Assembly: GCA_946406115.1 (NCBI GenBank)
Contig: OX291541.1
Coordinates: 20,181,908-20,245,907 of the forward strand
DNA: 64,000 nt
Direction: 5' to 3'
DNA from: Apoda limacodes
Taxonomy: Eukaryota; Arthropoda; Insecta; Lepidoptera; Limacodidae
Made by a program: the position numbers and the translations under genes. Of this stretch, positions 15,101-30,100 are shown one piece after another (position 1 is the stretch's first letter; every line of letters starts with the position of its first letter). The notes beneath the pieces are model-generated. The model was given only the letters and a program-made list of their open reading frames with translations, did not search any database and was not told the origin of the DNA.

Positions 15101-18100
15101 TAGCAAATTGAAAAAGTATTGACATTTCATATACTAAAGTCTAAAATCAGTAAACAGGTTATTGTTATAATTAAGCACAACATCGCCTGGGTTAAAACAA
15201 TAAGACATTGCTAAAAAATAAAAAAAAGGAAATAAGAAATTTTAAGAATAAAATAGTTTTAAACGTAAACATTTCAAAAATTAATTAAATGTAAATCGAC
15301 CAGGTGAAAATCATACCGGATTATGCAGCAACACTAATTACAAAGACGAAATAACATTTTAGAGTTTTATTTATAACTCTTTATTCCATTCAACTAATTT
15401 TTAGGACCAAACTGAAATCAATTAACTCAAGTGCGCTTTCGTTACATATGGTATGGAGTAACTATTAGTTTATTGCTGCATATAACAACGTAGTGGTTTA
15501 TGGATATATTTCTGAACTTAAAAAATAATATTTATGGTAAATTAATATATTACTCCACTCACTCATTTGCGTAACATTAACATGTTTAAAATGGCATGGT
15601 TTTAACCCCGTCAATTATAGTATAGTGGGTACTTTGTTCTGAAACTAAACTCAAAAAATAAAAGAAAATAAAAATAAAAAAGCAAAAAAACCTGATGCGA
15701 GACTTCATTGACTTCGTTAAAGATATTGTTAAAGACGGCAATGAGGAGGTTTATAAGCAATATGTTGGCCACGAGCAGGTATATGGTCATAGCAACTGGG
15801 GCTATCCAGCGGCCAGTGACGCACTTCAGGTCCGAAGGGCCAGTCCCACATTCGGGATTGATTTTGTCAGCGTACACCTCGCCGTATAACATGAAGTATG
15901 GTTCCAAGAATACCTATAAACAAGGGACGGGGTTGAAAATAAAGTAGGAGGAAATGAAGTACTTGATTTTGAACTAAATCGACACAAAATAGTGAAATAC
16001 TTGCAAAGAAAAATTATTAAAGTAAGATAAACAATAAAAAATACTTCTTGCACACCTAAATGTACACTTTGTATTATTTTATATCCTAGCAGTTTATTAT
16101 ACTAGTTTTACTACTGTAATTAACTATCATCTTCGTGGTATAATTAGGCTACTCTGGTGTAATTAACAAAAGTAACTACTGACCAAAATTACTGGGCTCA
16201 GGAAATAACAGTTTCCTGGTTCAAGTATCGAATGATAAAACAGTAAAGTTGTAGAAAACCAATCCTAATTTAGAATTAGCAACTGCGAATAATTATAACC
16301 AACCACCTTCTATCGCTAAATTACAATTTGAAAATCTCGCAACAGGCTAATCTACAATACAACGGTACGAACAAAATGGCAACTCAAACATCGAACTACA
16401 AAATGGTGGTCAATACTGTCGCAAACCTGATGCGACACCCCGTTGACTTCAATGAAGATGTTATTGAATACAGCTATGAGGAGATTAACTAGTAATATGT
16501 TAGCGATGAGGAGATACACGCTCATCACCAAGGGAGGGACCCAGTGTCCCACCCGGCAGTCCTCATAGCCAGGAGTACCACAAGGAGGTGCCATTTGCTC
16601 GGCAAATACCTCTCCGTATAACATGAAGTAAGGTTGGAAGAAAACCTGTAAACGTTAGCATTAATAACACGGTGAAGAGTGAGTTATAGATAGAATGGGT
16701 TGAACACGAAACACAATAAATCGAATATGGTCAGGTTATTGCAGGAAATAAATTAAATGTTAGTAAGGTATAAATTTAATGACTAGTTTTCTGATTATGA
16801 TATATTTTCTATATTATATCGCACGCACAACTTACAGTTCTTGATGCAATGATTTGTTATGTTTATGATATGCGTAATTTAAAAATTATTAATGTAGTAT
16901 GTATCTCTTCACGCTTTTTATCTCTAGAAGGGATAACCAGCGGCTAGATTCACACCCACATCAGAATGTGGTAGACAGTTTTACAAAATCACATTAGTCC
17001 TGCGTGACAGATGGTGAGCCCATCGCCGCGACACTGCTTGTAATGCAGTGATTCAGGACTAAGGTACAAACAATAAGAAGTCAATATTGGACAGGTATTA
17101 ATGTTATGTCTGTATAATTAGGATACGCTTTTAAATGAGATTGCTGCAGACAATATTTCAAAAAACTTAAATATTTACAATTAAAATTCATTAGTAATCG
17201 ATAAAGTCCTTAAAAGATTTGTATAAATGAAGAAAGTAAACTTACGTCTCTAATCAGATCCCAACTGGCATCCTCATCTGGATGGAGTATAGCTTGTCGC
17301 GCTACTCCAAACGACATCAACACAACCAACAATAGCACCACGAAGTATATCATATTCTTTACCATTTTACCCATCATTGTGACTAGAGGACCTACGAAAA
17401 CCAAACAAAAACATAAATTAAGTACTAAAATATTTATAAAACGTCCTAAATAATGTTGGCTTTAATTCTTTAAACACTGGTTTAAGTTTTTATAAACATT
17501 ATAAGAAACATTGAGCAATGTGGTAACATGTGTTACATCGTTTAAATCACTAGTTATTTTATTTTCATTTATTCTTCCTAATAACTGTTTTTTTGTATAT
17601 ATTTTTGTGACTTACCTAAATACTTATTAACACCCAATATGTTAAGTATCCTTAAGTACCAGTAAATAATATCGACACAGTAGATCACTCGGCCAACTTC
17701 CATCGACGCATCTCGCAATCGGAGGATCAAACCCACCAGGAAAAACATTATAAAACCTGCGTCGTAAGTGTTCCACAAATTCCACGCCCACACGCTGAAC
17801 TTATGTCTGGAAATGTCATTTGGTTTTATTACAGCATTTATGAATCAGTCAAGTGCGAGTCGGAGTTGCGCAATAAGGGTTTTGTACCATCACACAATAG
17901 TAAATAATATGCAACATATTAATTAAATGCCTGATAAATAATAGTAAGCAATAAATTTGGTATTGTCAAATTGTAGGAACCTGATATAATTTTTATTCAT
18001 AATTACAGTTGACGTGTATGTAATTATTTATTGCTTATCTTGAGACTTTACTGCAATTTAAAAGCCGGTTGTACCATTTTGATACACGGCAGCCTCAAAA

Positions 18101-21100
18101 TTCAAAATGTTTACGAATAGGACAAGATATATTAGTAGCTTACCTAATGGCAACAGGCTCGGACGTAACTATTTCTCTAATCTTCTCACATAAAAACGTA
18201 ATGATATAACAAATAGAATAAATTTCGGGCCAAGATGGCGTCGCTGCCATCTTAACTAATACTGTGTAGGTAAACATTAATAGGAACAATATATAAGCGA
18301 TCTGAAAGAAATTTAAAATTATTAGTTATATGATAAATATTTTACGTCTTATAATTAAAAGTTTTTCACGTTACCAGACTGCAATTAAGGGGATAAATAA
18401 ATATGATAAAAATTAAGGTGTAATTAATGATTAAGGTATGGGGAAATTAGTTCTATACATAGACCTAAAGAGACCTTTACCCAACAGCGTTCTATCTATT
18501 AATGAAAATTTGAAAACAGAGTTGAATTTTAATCTGGCATTATTAAAATATTACCAATAAGATTATTTTCTGTTTGAACGAAGAAAAGTAACACATTTGC
18601 ATATTTTGTTTATGAAACAATTTGGATTTGAATAAACTAGTTACTCTTAGTTACCATGCAAATCAAATTTGAAAGGTGTAGCAGATAAAATAGGATTTAA
18701 ATAAGAGTACTAAATATTTAAAAAGTGCACATTACTAGAAAATTAGGGAACACGGCTGCCAAAACAACCTGTTGGTATTGGTACAAGCGAGTAAATCTTG
18801 AGGTGCCCGCAAATGTAAAGAAAGTTAAACAATGTACGGATATTTATGCCAACCGCAACGACCAATTTCTTAAATTAGTTTTAATTTTTAAACGTTGGTA
18901 AAGGTCGAAATTGGTTTCTATAAGTATATTACCTATAATAAAATGGATAAATAAATACAATCTAAGATCTTTACAAGATAATATGTATATTTTCTTTTTA
19001 TGTATATTTTTGTGTGAAACTTACTGAGTCCGCCCAGAACTTGGTGATCGGTGCCGTGAAGAACTCATAAATTTTCTTTCTCAACCGCAATGGCTTCATT
19101 CTCTTATCCTCAGGTAAATGGTGTTCAGGGAACTCCCTGTACGAAGGCTCCCATCCTATTTTACCAACTTTTCCATTCTGATCGACACGTGTGTCACATT
19201 CGGCTCCTGAGCCAATTAACGCCTGCGTGAGTCCAGACAAAATCATATAAAAGTTACAATAAGATACTCAAAATAAGTACAATAGTTGGAAAGGAAATAC
19301 AATTAAATGCAATTCAGTAGAAATAAGAGATTTTAAGAATAGATTTTGTTGTTTAGCCGAGAGGAAACTTTTATGAAGATGAATTTGACTAATTCAGCCA
19401 GTCGAATGATTGCATTAAATGATGGCAAAACATGTCCAGCCGCGGAGACAAAATAGCACATGCCAATACAGGAGATCAGGTAGAAGATGCAGCTGTGATA
19501 TTCCTAATTGAAAGAAACAAAACCTAATTCGACAATACTCTTTTTACTTGACTAGTATACGAGTCAAAAGAATGAAAATATATAAGTTATGGAGTGTTGC
19601 GCATACATCTGAAACGTATATCTCATATCTAAATCTAAAAACAAAAGTCAATCGTTAAAAATCACATGTAACACAACACATATACAATAGGAAATTGAAA
19701 AGTAGGAAATAGCACAGCAGTTTAACACGTAAATGTCTACTGTAACAAAATTTAAATTGGAGTAATAGAGTTTTACGTTTCACCCCAGATTTACACATCA
19801 CTTAAATGTTAGCATTAACTCGACTCTGTAGCGTTGTTAACAATTAGATTGTATCGCTTTGTTACTGTTACGATCTGTTTTACAAGCAACATTCAGTTTA
19901 ATTTGAAACCAAAATATATTCTTCGAATTACACGTTTGTAAAGAAAACAGTAAATAAATCTAAGGTATCTCATAAACTGGTAATTGCGACCTAAAATTGC
20001 GAGCGTCACGAAAATACTAAAGATATAAAGAGACAAGAAATGTTACAAAAGCTTGCTTCACAAAAAGCTTTAAAACTTCTAGAATATATGTCAGCTATAT
20101 TTATGACACAGTGAGTACATTTAACACGTATAGCTTGTTTTTGTGCAAACAATTCGTAGTGTTACCAATCTTGTGCATTGATATCTAAGTACAAGTCACA
20201 CCGTCAAAAGCTTTTAAAAGGTCTGTGCTTTTTAACGATACAATATTGATAACACAAAAGATTTTTCATACATTTAACGAGAGGCGTTGTATAACAGTAA
20301 GATTACACAATATAACACCTAGAAGAAAGAAATATGTATAAGAGTCTAAAACTAAAGAGACTGCAGTTTGAAATGTGACACAATCTATTAGAATTTTAAC
20401 ATAGTGCGTTATTGTGCCTATTGTTTTGAGTTTTGAAGCAAAAACATCGAGATCAACCGAGGGATCTACCTCTGAGGTCTTAAAATGTTGTCCTGGAGGG
20501 ATAATCTTCTTGATAGAAAGGGTTCGCCTTTTCACCATGCCCAGCTACATACATATAAGTAAAGAAATTTATTGTTGTTTATTTCGTTTGGTACAATGGG
20601 AGCATTATATTCGTATATCGTCAACTTTTCACTATTTTATGTGCATTAATTTGAGTTCAATATAATTTAACAAATTTTTTTCACCTGTTGCAAAAGTTTC
20701 TTTCTTAGCAAAATTTATTTCAATTACTTTATTTGATACAATCCTTTTTTTTAATTAATGTTTTTATAACCAATTAAAAATGACAAATGACAGTATTTAA
20801 AAGATTGAGTGCACAATTGTCACATATTCTAAACTATAACGCCATGTATTCATTAGGCAAACAATGAACGCGCAACATTATTTAAACATTTACATAGTGA
20901 GATACGTTGAGCGACGTTGCGCAACTTCGCATTTAGAGGTCTATCTATGCAACATGATGCGCGTCGTTGTTCAACATCACATCGTAGGATGTATTGAGTG
21001 TCAGTTATTGTCTTATAAATACGAACGATTAACTTAATAAATGCATAAAATTTCAAAAAATTGATCATCAATAATTTTCATAAAAATATCTTTACTAATC

Positions 21101-24100
21101 ATAAGAAAAGCAAGATGAAAAGCAACTTAACATAAAACTTTACCTCCGCATCAGTGGGATCCTTGATACTCTTATCGTCTTCCAGGCTCTCATTCTCAAG
21201 ATGTTCCTCTTCTGTTTGCGGCATCAGCTGCAGTTCTTCCTTCGACTTGAACTCGAGTTGTAGTATGTAGAGTGGACACAGCAGGCTCAGAATTACCTTC
21301 AGACCATGACAAAGCAGATGTGGCAAAGGAAACGCTGCTCAGTCGATGCGACCTATCTCAGTCGATATCGTAAGCGACTCATGCTACGTTCAACTAAATG
21401 AAGGGATGAAACGCCGATTATACGGTCGACTTCAGTGATGTGGAAAAAAACATACAACTAAATATAATAAATAGGTGCTTCGTGCTTTGTGTCCGAATTA
21501 AAATTAGGTTTTAAATTGAATTTTTAGTATTTAACAATATTCATTTAAATTATCTTGTGGAATAATTTGGTGACGAACTTATTCATTGTATTAACAATAT
21601 AAAAAAAGTATTTTAACAAAAAAGAACATAATGCAATATCTGTCTCTTCTTTACATTTTACAGTTTGTTTCGTCAATTAACAATATTGTAATAATAATGT
21701 TGAAGTCATTGCATGCTTTATATTTTCTTCTGTTATTTTCACCCGTATAATCGACGTCGTACACATCTTGCAATACATGCTGATTTTCAATCAAAGATTA
21801 CAAAGCGGCTCATTGACACACAGACACCAGACAATTTTGATTTAACATTTGTTAAAGTTAACCTCTAACTCTAACATCGACTCTACTTTATCGTGCCAAT
21901 TAAAGTCTGTGCGTTAACAAGATAAAAGAGAGAAGAAAAATGGAATTCTCAAGTTATTTCCTTAATTTTATTTACCTTCAAATTTGTATTCTTTCTGGTT
22001 CTTAGACCACCCATCCATAGATCTGCTAGAATGATTTGCGAGCAAGGGTGTGCCAACAAGGCTCGATGATTTGCTGCTACAGCCAAACTCAGACACGTTT
22101 GACCTGACCAATTCTGGAGTTCACATGTTAGAAGTTGTTGAGCTTGGTCGTCATCTTGTCGATAACAGTAGTCTAATAACTCTAATGCTAAAATTAAAAT
22201 AAAGTTGTAATTGTGATAAGAATGTAAATTATGTCTTCAAATAAGAATAAAAAATAAATAAAAAACCCGACTGCAAAAACATTAAGAAATTAATAAGTGC
22301 ACCTTAAATATTCCAACTAATTACCTATAAGCAGACGGAATTTCAGGTTTAGTCAAATATTTCTTTTTAGTTCTTAATGTTTTTGCAGTCGGGTTTTTTT
22401 ATTTATTTATTTTTATTTACAGCCTTCTAGTTTTCGTTATTTTTTTACTTTTTTTTTCGAGTTGCGCCTAACTATTTTATGTGTATAACACTCGAGAAAA
22501 TCCCTTTCTATCAAGACTTCATTCATCTAAATGCTCTTGCCGTTTAGACTACAGGAGGTCAAAATGAAACTGACATACCCACATAAATATATCCTTCTGG
22601 GTATGTCGTGTAAAAATAATACCAAAGATATCTTGATTACATAGTTTTTTTAATACTTTGTTGTCTAGTTATTGACGAGCGATATAACGCCTCATTACGA
22701 TCAACCATTAGCCTAAAATTTAAGTTAGAACGCAACTTAGTTTTCGAGTTTTACTCGAAAAACTTAACAGTTTTTCCCTTTTAAGGTACGGAAAGCCTAA
22801 AAATGGAATGAAAAGGTAAAAATGAAAAAAAGTTGAGCTATGCAGCAACGGAGGTTTTAATGAAATAAGTTTACCTTTGGTTTCGAATTCTTTGCCATAG
22901 TGCCTTAATTCTTCATACACCTCAGTTTCCATGTCATCCTCAGCAGCTTCATGTGCCATCGCTTTATACAGCTTGCAAGCTACCAGTGACTTGGCTAATG
23001 CCTCTTCGCCGTGGGTCCACATCAGTAGGGCCATCTGGTGCCGCTTCGTCAATACTGCCCACATCTGTTTGCAAAAGTAAAAAACGACTTTAAGCACTCA
23101 AATTTCCTACATTTTAATAATTTTAAAATTTTTTTTCTTATATATACTTGAAAAACCAGTCAAATGAGAGTTAGACTCGCGTATTAATGGTGCCTTAGGA
23201 TTAAAACAGTATGACCGAGTTTTATTGTAGCAACCTACTTACGTTTGACGAGACCCACTTAAGTGGCCAGTTTTAATATAAATGAAAATTTATCGAATTC
23301 CTTGATTCTACAAATTGACGGATGACGGGCAGACTGTCAGACAGGACACACGAGCAATCTTATAAAAGTTCCGTCGATTCTTCTTTCAAGTATTAAGCCC
23401 AAAAACACCAGCTAAATGAAGAATTTTATTTTTCATTAGAACAAAATAAAAATTCATTCCACGCAATCAAGTTTCAACAAACTTGTGTTTACCGATGAAT
23501 TCGTAGACATCGATTAAACTTTTAGAAATAAGTCCAAAACTCATTAAACTTTGTTTAAATAGATAGATATATACTTTATTGCACACGAAAAAAAAATTAA
23601 TAAACAAATTAAAATTTATAACAAAACTTATAGGATACATCAACCAAATATAAGGTCAAATTCATGGCAATAAAGGTGACTTAGATATGTCCTTGTGATA
23701 TATACCTATATAAGTATCTCGAGGACCGAGCTTTGCTCGTTTTTTTTAACAAAGCCATCTATAATCAAGTAGCTTTAGTGTTGCTGAACAACGCCATCTA
23801 TTGTCAAGCAGCTTTAGTTTTGCTGTGTCGGTAAAAGTAAAATCGTGTAACTACTCGCCAAAAGATGACAGGAAGAGTAATATTTCTTAGTATATCATTG
23901 CCTGAAAACACGGATAAAACGACGTTGTCTAAAAATGAAACCTAGCTCGATCGATTTTTCACCCCCGAAACCTCCCGCATACTAAATTTCATCCGTCTCC
24001 GATCCGTTTCCGAGATTAGATAATTATATTCAAGAATTGCTCGTTTAAAGGTATTACATGTATGATAACAACATATAATGGTATTTCTTTTAAAACCACT

Positions 24101-27100
24101 TAGAAAGGTTCTTATAGACATATGTATAATAATTACATAATCGTAATGTGCAAGTGAGCACGCAATGGATCGGGTCGTCCTAAGCAAATCTCACTAATGT
24201 TACAAACAATTGTGATCCATTGAAATCACTGGTAAATAGGATTATTATCACATCAAATATATTTCATAATATTATGTTTGATTTTTGTTCCTAAGTTATT
24301 GTTGGTTTTATACTGCTGATGATGTCCCTTCTCCAACTTATTCCACTTATCCCTGTCCTGGCTAGTCTGCATCTAGTTATGATATGATATGTGACCCATC
24401 CATGGTCATTTCAGTTTCATTGCGTGTTGGAGTACATGTTTTTAGTGTCACTTTTGTTTTGTGTCTTATGTGTTCATTTTCGAATTTTATGTATTATTAT
24501 TTTGTTGGTAAATACCCATGTTTGGCTCCTATTTGTCAAGCAAGGTAGTAGACAAGTATCTAGAACTATCTTTTTAAAGCTTAGGTGGTGGTGGTGGTTG
24601 TTTCCTTTAAGGATCTCTTTCTGCTGCGCCCAAAACTTTTTCCACGTGGAATTGATCCTTCTATATACCTCTTTCTCTTTATTGTTTCTATTAACTGAGA
24701 CCTGTTTTCCGAGGTATATATAAATAAGATAGGACTTACTCTTTTTGTAGATAAGGCTTGCGCTGTTCGGTCTATAAATGTTTTTGCTACAAGGGTGTAA
24801 ATCTGTCAGTTCTTATACACGATAGTTATACACGAGTAGTCTAATAGAGCATAGGCTTAAATAAAATAAAATTCCAGCAATAGGCAGGATAGCATACAAA
24901 TACCTATTTAAATGAGGCGTTCTTTAAAAGTTGGCATTGCAAATATTAAAGCTAATTTATTAGTTTCTTAATAGGGTTAGCCAAGAAAGGCTTCTTGCCA
25001 AGTTAATCAAAGTTAAATTGCTATTGTGGTACAGATGCGAAGCACAAAGACTTTCGTGCATTGACCTATTAGACTGCGTTCAGTGGTCAAAAAAGTAGTA
25101 ATTTCTAATTATGCGCGCGCAGAGACAAATAGTGACCGGTCATTAAACGAAATTCTTCCTGCTTCGCGTCCGTGCTATAGTAGACAAAAAAGTTTCAGAA
25201 ACTCTTACCAATAGCTCATTAAAGGGATAGTCAAAGAGAGCCATCTCTGTAGTGACAGGCATAAAGCCGGTGATGAGTGACAGACCTCCTGCGTTGTGAC
25301 GGGTAAATGAGGCACTGTTACGGTGAACGTTGACACTCTTGTTCATCACCTTCGCGTAAATCGGACGGAACTTGCGTCTCGTGTAATAACACCTTTATTA
25401 AAAAAAATGAGATAAATATACCTATAGGAACTTATTAATAATGAAAACTATACTTGTTATATTTTTTTAACTTAATTTTTCGCCTTCTTTTTGCCACTTC
25501 AGTACTGGCAAAACTATATAAAAACTCCAAAGTGTTTGTTTGAGTCGTTTCTTTTATTACTAGTTGACCTGACAGACGTTTTTCTGCCTTTCCCGTTGCT
25601 GACACGCCCCCCCCCCGCTTGCCGTCGCACCGCTCGCACGCACTATTACTAGGTTTTCGCTTATTAGGGTTTTATCCGACAATGTTTAGGTATTCTTAAA
25701 GGCTTCTCGGCTCTTAAAGGTCGTAGCGTGATGTTAAATAGCATATAAATTTCCACAAGAATTGAGATACCAAAAGCAATAATTTCAAATCCGACTGGTA
25801 GTTCTAGAGATTAGCGCGTTTAAACAAAAAAAAAACAAACAAACTTTAACTTCATAATATTTTATTTTTTAGTAATTATTCCGTTTTTTAAGCTTTAGTT
25901 GTAATGAATAATAAGTGGGTTATATCAAAAAGATTACTAAAACCTAAATTTTTATCAATCTTATATAGCAAGCTTTAATAATTCAAAATAAATAAATAGG
26001 TACCAAAAAAGTGGCGTTGTATTTATTTAATAAGGAGTATTTTCTAAGTCATTTATACGCAATATGATAGGAAATACCACAAGGTATGACGGGCGTTCGG
26101 AGGAAATTGACAAATGAAAACGGAAAAGGTCAGTCTCAGGTAATACAAAGTAATTACCTACTACGAACCTCTTGTAAAGATTTCTGAACGAAATGTATTT
26201 AACTAATAACTTAATTTACGTACGAACGATACAGGGATGTTTTTCATTAGGAAATTCTTATAATTAATTAGGAACCAAGGCAACAAAAACCTACATGTTT
26301 GTTTTGTTATTTTCACCAACTTAGAAAGAAGAAGGTAACAAACACAAAAACTTCGTAGTAATTTTTTGTTATTGTGATCTCACATCTTCTGAATTTTTAA
26401 GAAGATTAGGATGTTTTTTATGTATATTTTTGATTTGTAGATATTGATAATAGGTTATAAGGGAAAATTAAGCCATTGCAAAAATATATGGCAGAATCCT
26501 GCGTTCAACTGTGGACGTGTTCTAACTAAGACGATAGTGTATATGAAAAAGCAAACCCGCTTAAATTATTAAAGAGAACATCCTGATTCCTGATGGCTTA
26601 CCTATATGCTCCTCCCATTAGCTTGTTGATTACGAGACCGATGTCGTGCAGGGTATACACATACCCTCTCGGCAGGTGAGGTCTGACATCCCTCAGTATA
26701 TACCTCAAAGTATTACTTGGTCCACTCTTCGTATTGTACAATTCTTCAAGTCGGGGAATCGTCAGGAATTTGCGCATAGAAACACCATTTTCCAAAAGTA
26801 ATTTAACGAAGTCTATCCGATCGTGTTCCAAAGCTTGCATCATAGCCTCGTCGAGAGCTCCTGAAATACACTTATTTTTAGAATATTGGGTAGAAAATGC
26901 TAAGTACTCGCTACTGACAAGCTATTTATGGTGATTATAAATTATATAGAAGTTCGCAGTAGGGAAAAGTTGATTTTAGAGTAAGCCTGCATCTCCTCAT
27001 TTGCACATAACTACATAATATAGTAGTGACGGTAAAATTTAAAAAAGGTGCGTTCTATTGACGGCATTGAGAGCTATAACATCGCACATGCATTAAATTG

Positions 27101-30100
27101 TTATGTTCTCAGCGCATCCACTACTCTATCTCCTGAACATGTGCAGCCAATGCGTTGAATGCGGTCCGGAAGTGACGTCATAGCGCATTCATTATTGGTC
27201 AACAAAACGATCGAATGTGCGCATAGACAGCATTGAGCGCATTCAATGCGTATAATGCTTGTCAACAAAACGCCCCCAAGATTACAACATTTACTAAGTA
27301 GGTTTTTACAGTAGCGACCATCCGTCAAAAAGGTATATTTATCATGTTTCTATGGTACAAAAACACTCAGTGGTGGAAATTTCTTACAGTAAACCAAAAT
27401 TAATTAAAAGGACCTTACTTTGTCCGTAAAATACATCTAAGTAATATTGCCAGAGGCAGTTATATCAATAGCTGTAATAACAAGAACCATTTGGAAATAA
27501 ATATTACACATAGCATTTTCTGTAACAAGGCTAAGAGCAATTACATTTTCTTGTTATGATAAAACTTGGTAGCTTGTAGAAATAAATACAAACAAATATA
27601 TGTCTAATGTTGGATAATAACTACAGTACCTGTCTACTTACATAGTAATGAAGGTATGTGTGTATTGTATTGTACACAATATTATTTCAGTAACATCAGT
27701 CGTTTTCATTAATTTGTTTTTATGAAACTTGCTTTAGTCAAGTTTGTTTGCATGACAAAGGACGTTTAATTACGTTTTTGACAAGAGAGAATATTGTTTA
27801 GTTTCAAAAATAATGCTCCTTTTCTTTAAGTTTGGTTTAACCGTAAAAATTTACATGTCAATAGCACAAAAATCGCTGCTTTAATTAGATAGTGGCAGGA
27901 AAGATGATGAGATTTAGTAAACAATCATTAGGTACAGTACAGCGGGTACTAAGATCTTAATTACTTCCACGGGCTTTTTCTTTGTAAATTTTACTTTTCT
28001 CTGCGCAAAGCGCGCGTTCTTAGAAACCACGGGCGGTAATGATACGCCTATTCTATTAAGAATAATTAAAGAGTGTCTGTTCAAAATCTGAACTACATTT
28101 TAGAAATTCGTTTTCTACGAAGAGAAAATTGAGGATGTCTAATGGCGGAAGGATAGGGCGGAGAAGGACATAAATACTTTTTACAACATATTCGACGGTT
28201 AATACCTAGCTAGAGTAACAGGAAATATCATCGAATATTTTCATTCTAGTTAATCTCGAGCGAAGCTGCGAGAAAAAGCTAGTAATAAGTTCTTAAAATT
28301 TTCAAATAAACAGTAGTAGTATAATATTATAACATCCTACAATACCAATGCATAACAAGATATAAAAATATGTACTATCTTTTGCCACCGGCTCTGCCCG
28401 CCCTAAATTTGGTTTTTGGCGTTAAATTCTTACGGCGACTCCTTGATTATACTAAAGAACTTTGTTATAGCAAGCTATGGTTCGTTCAAGTGAAATTCGG
28501 ATATCGGAAACTTTTGAATTTTCCGGGATAAAAAAAAGCCTATGTCCTATTTAAGGACCCAATGCATATACTGTGCCAAGTTTCATCCAGATCCGTCTAG
28601 TGATTGCAGCTTGATTCAGTAACAAACATCCAAACTTACGCATTTATTATAGGCATTTTATTTATTAATATAACCTTAATTTACTACCGATACAATCTGA
28701 TTTATTACAACATAGATATATGTATACATAAATATAACAAAAAATATTTGTAATAAGTATAATAGGTATTAGTGGGGTACAAATCTCAATGAAATCACCT
28801 GAAGGCCATTCCTGTCCATAAACAAATATCTCGGACCTGGCGATGTCAACTCTGTTCCACGTGAGGGCCAAGGAGAGTTGCTCGCTAGGAGACAGATGCT
28901 GTGCCCGAAACAGTGCCGTCAGAATCACTTGATCCAACTCTTGAACCTCCCCACCTTCCGCTCGCTCTTGTATCCTGAATACTGTTATCTGTTGGAGATT
29001 CGACTTTAAGAAATCAGAATAGTACGTGTAAAAGCTATGTTGTAGCAGGTACAGTTGGAGTCCCCGCCGCTTCTCAGCCTGGCCTAAGGGTAGGATTGAC
29101 TAAGCGGTGGAAATCCTGATTGAACTTAATTAAATATACCTATTCTTTTAAACATTTGGACTATACACACTAAGCAAACCTTGTACTATGGATACCAGAC
29201 ATACAAATATACATGGATAACATCCAGTCTCAAGACAAACATAAATAATAAATGTTTGTCGTGTGCAGGAACCGAACCTACTGCCCTCGATTCAGCAGTC
29301 GGGTCAATACCCACTGAACCACGGTGATGACTAAGCATTTAATATTCTATTATATAATGACAAAAGTTTGCTAAAAATCTATTTTGTTATTTTATAAAAG
29401 ACCCAGACCAGCTGATCTAAAACAATTGAGCCAAGAGTTTTGCGAAATCAAAAATGTCTTAGGTAAGTACCTATGGGTATGTACAATTGTACATACCACA
29501 TTCCACTTATTTCTGAGTTTAATAAATTTCAGTAAATATTTTGTTAATTTCTATACTCAGAGTACACAGTTGGTTTACCAGATTTTTCTTCCTTGTGCAC
29601 TGTAACAGCTCGCCGTAGAGGCACTCGGCCTGCTGCAGCCCAACCTCGAAGGTCTTTTGAATGGTGTTGATCAGATAGTCCCGCATCGATTCCAAAACCG
29701 TCTGCTCGCCGCTTTCAGACGCATATCTAGACATGCAAGCATAATAAGAATTATATAGCAATGTGTTACTATGTAGGAATCCGAGTAGCGAGGTTGAAGT
29801 GGCATTGAGCTGGACATAATGGGGTCTGGCGAATATAAGATATCAGGGAACCTGGCAGACCAAAGACAAGTTGGTCCGTTGACATCGTGGTAATGACCGG
29901 GAAAACGTGGATGCGAAAAACTTAAGAGGAAATTAGTATAGATCATCAATATTTAACCTTTTAGAGTTTCTCTCGAGATTTTCAATATATATGTAGAAAA
30001 GCATTAGGTAGATGGCGCGGTGGGTACTATTTAATTCATTATCCTACCCGAATCAGGTGTACGCAGCGAGGCGAGCGTCCGAATAAAGTTTTCATTGTAA

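Noticed and set aside
20266..20538. Minus-strand open frame with basic start and hydrophobic end, in a TRPM intron
   Set aside because: It does not fit TRPM phase or sequence, the exons on either side join perfectly without it, and the hydrophobic part is what AT-rich DNA gives by chance.
24391..24723. Plus-strand 110-codon hydrophobic frame
   Set aside because: It lies over a reversed LINE fragment; the opposite strand carries the recognisable protein motifs.
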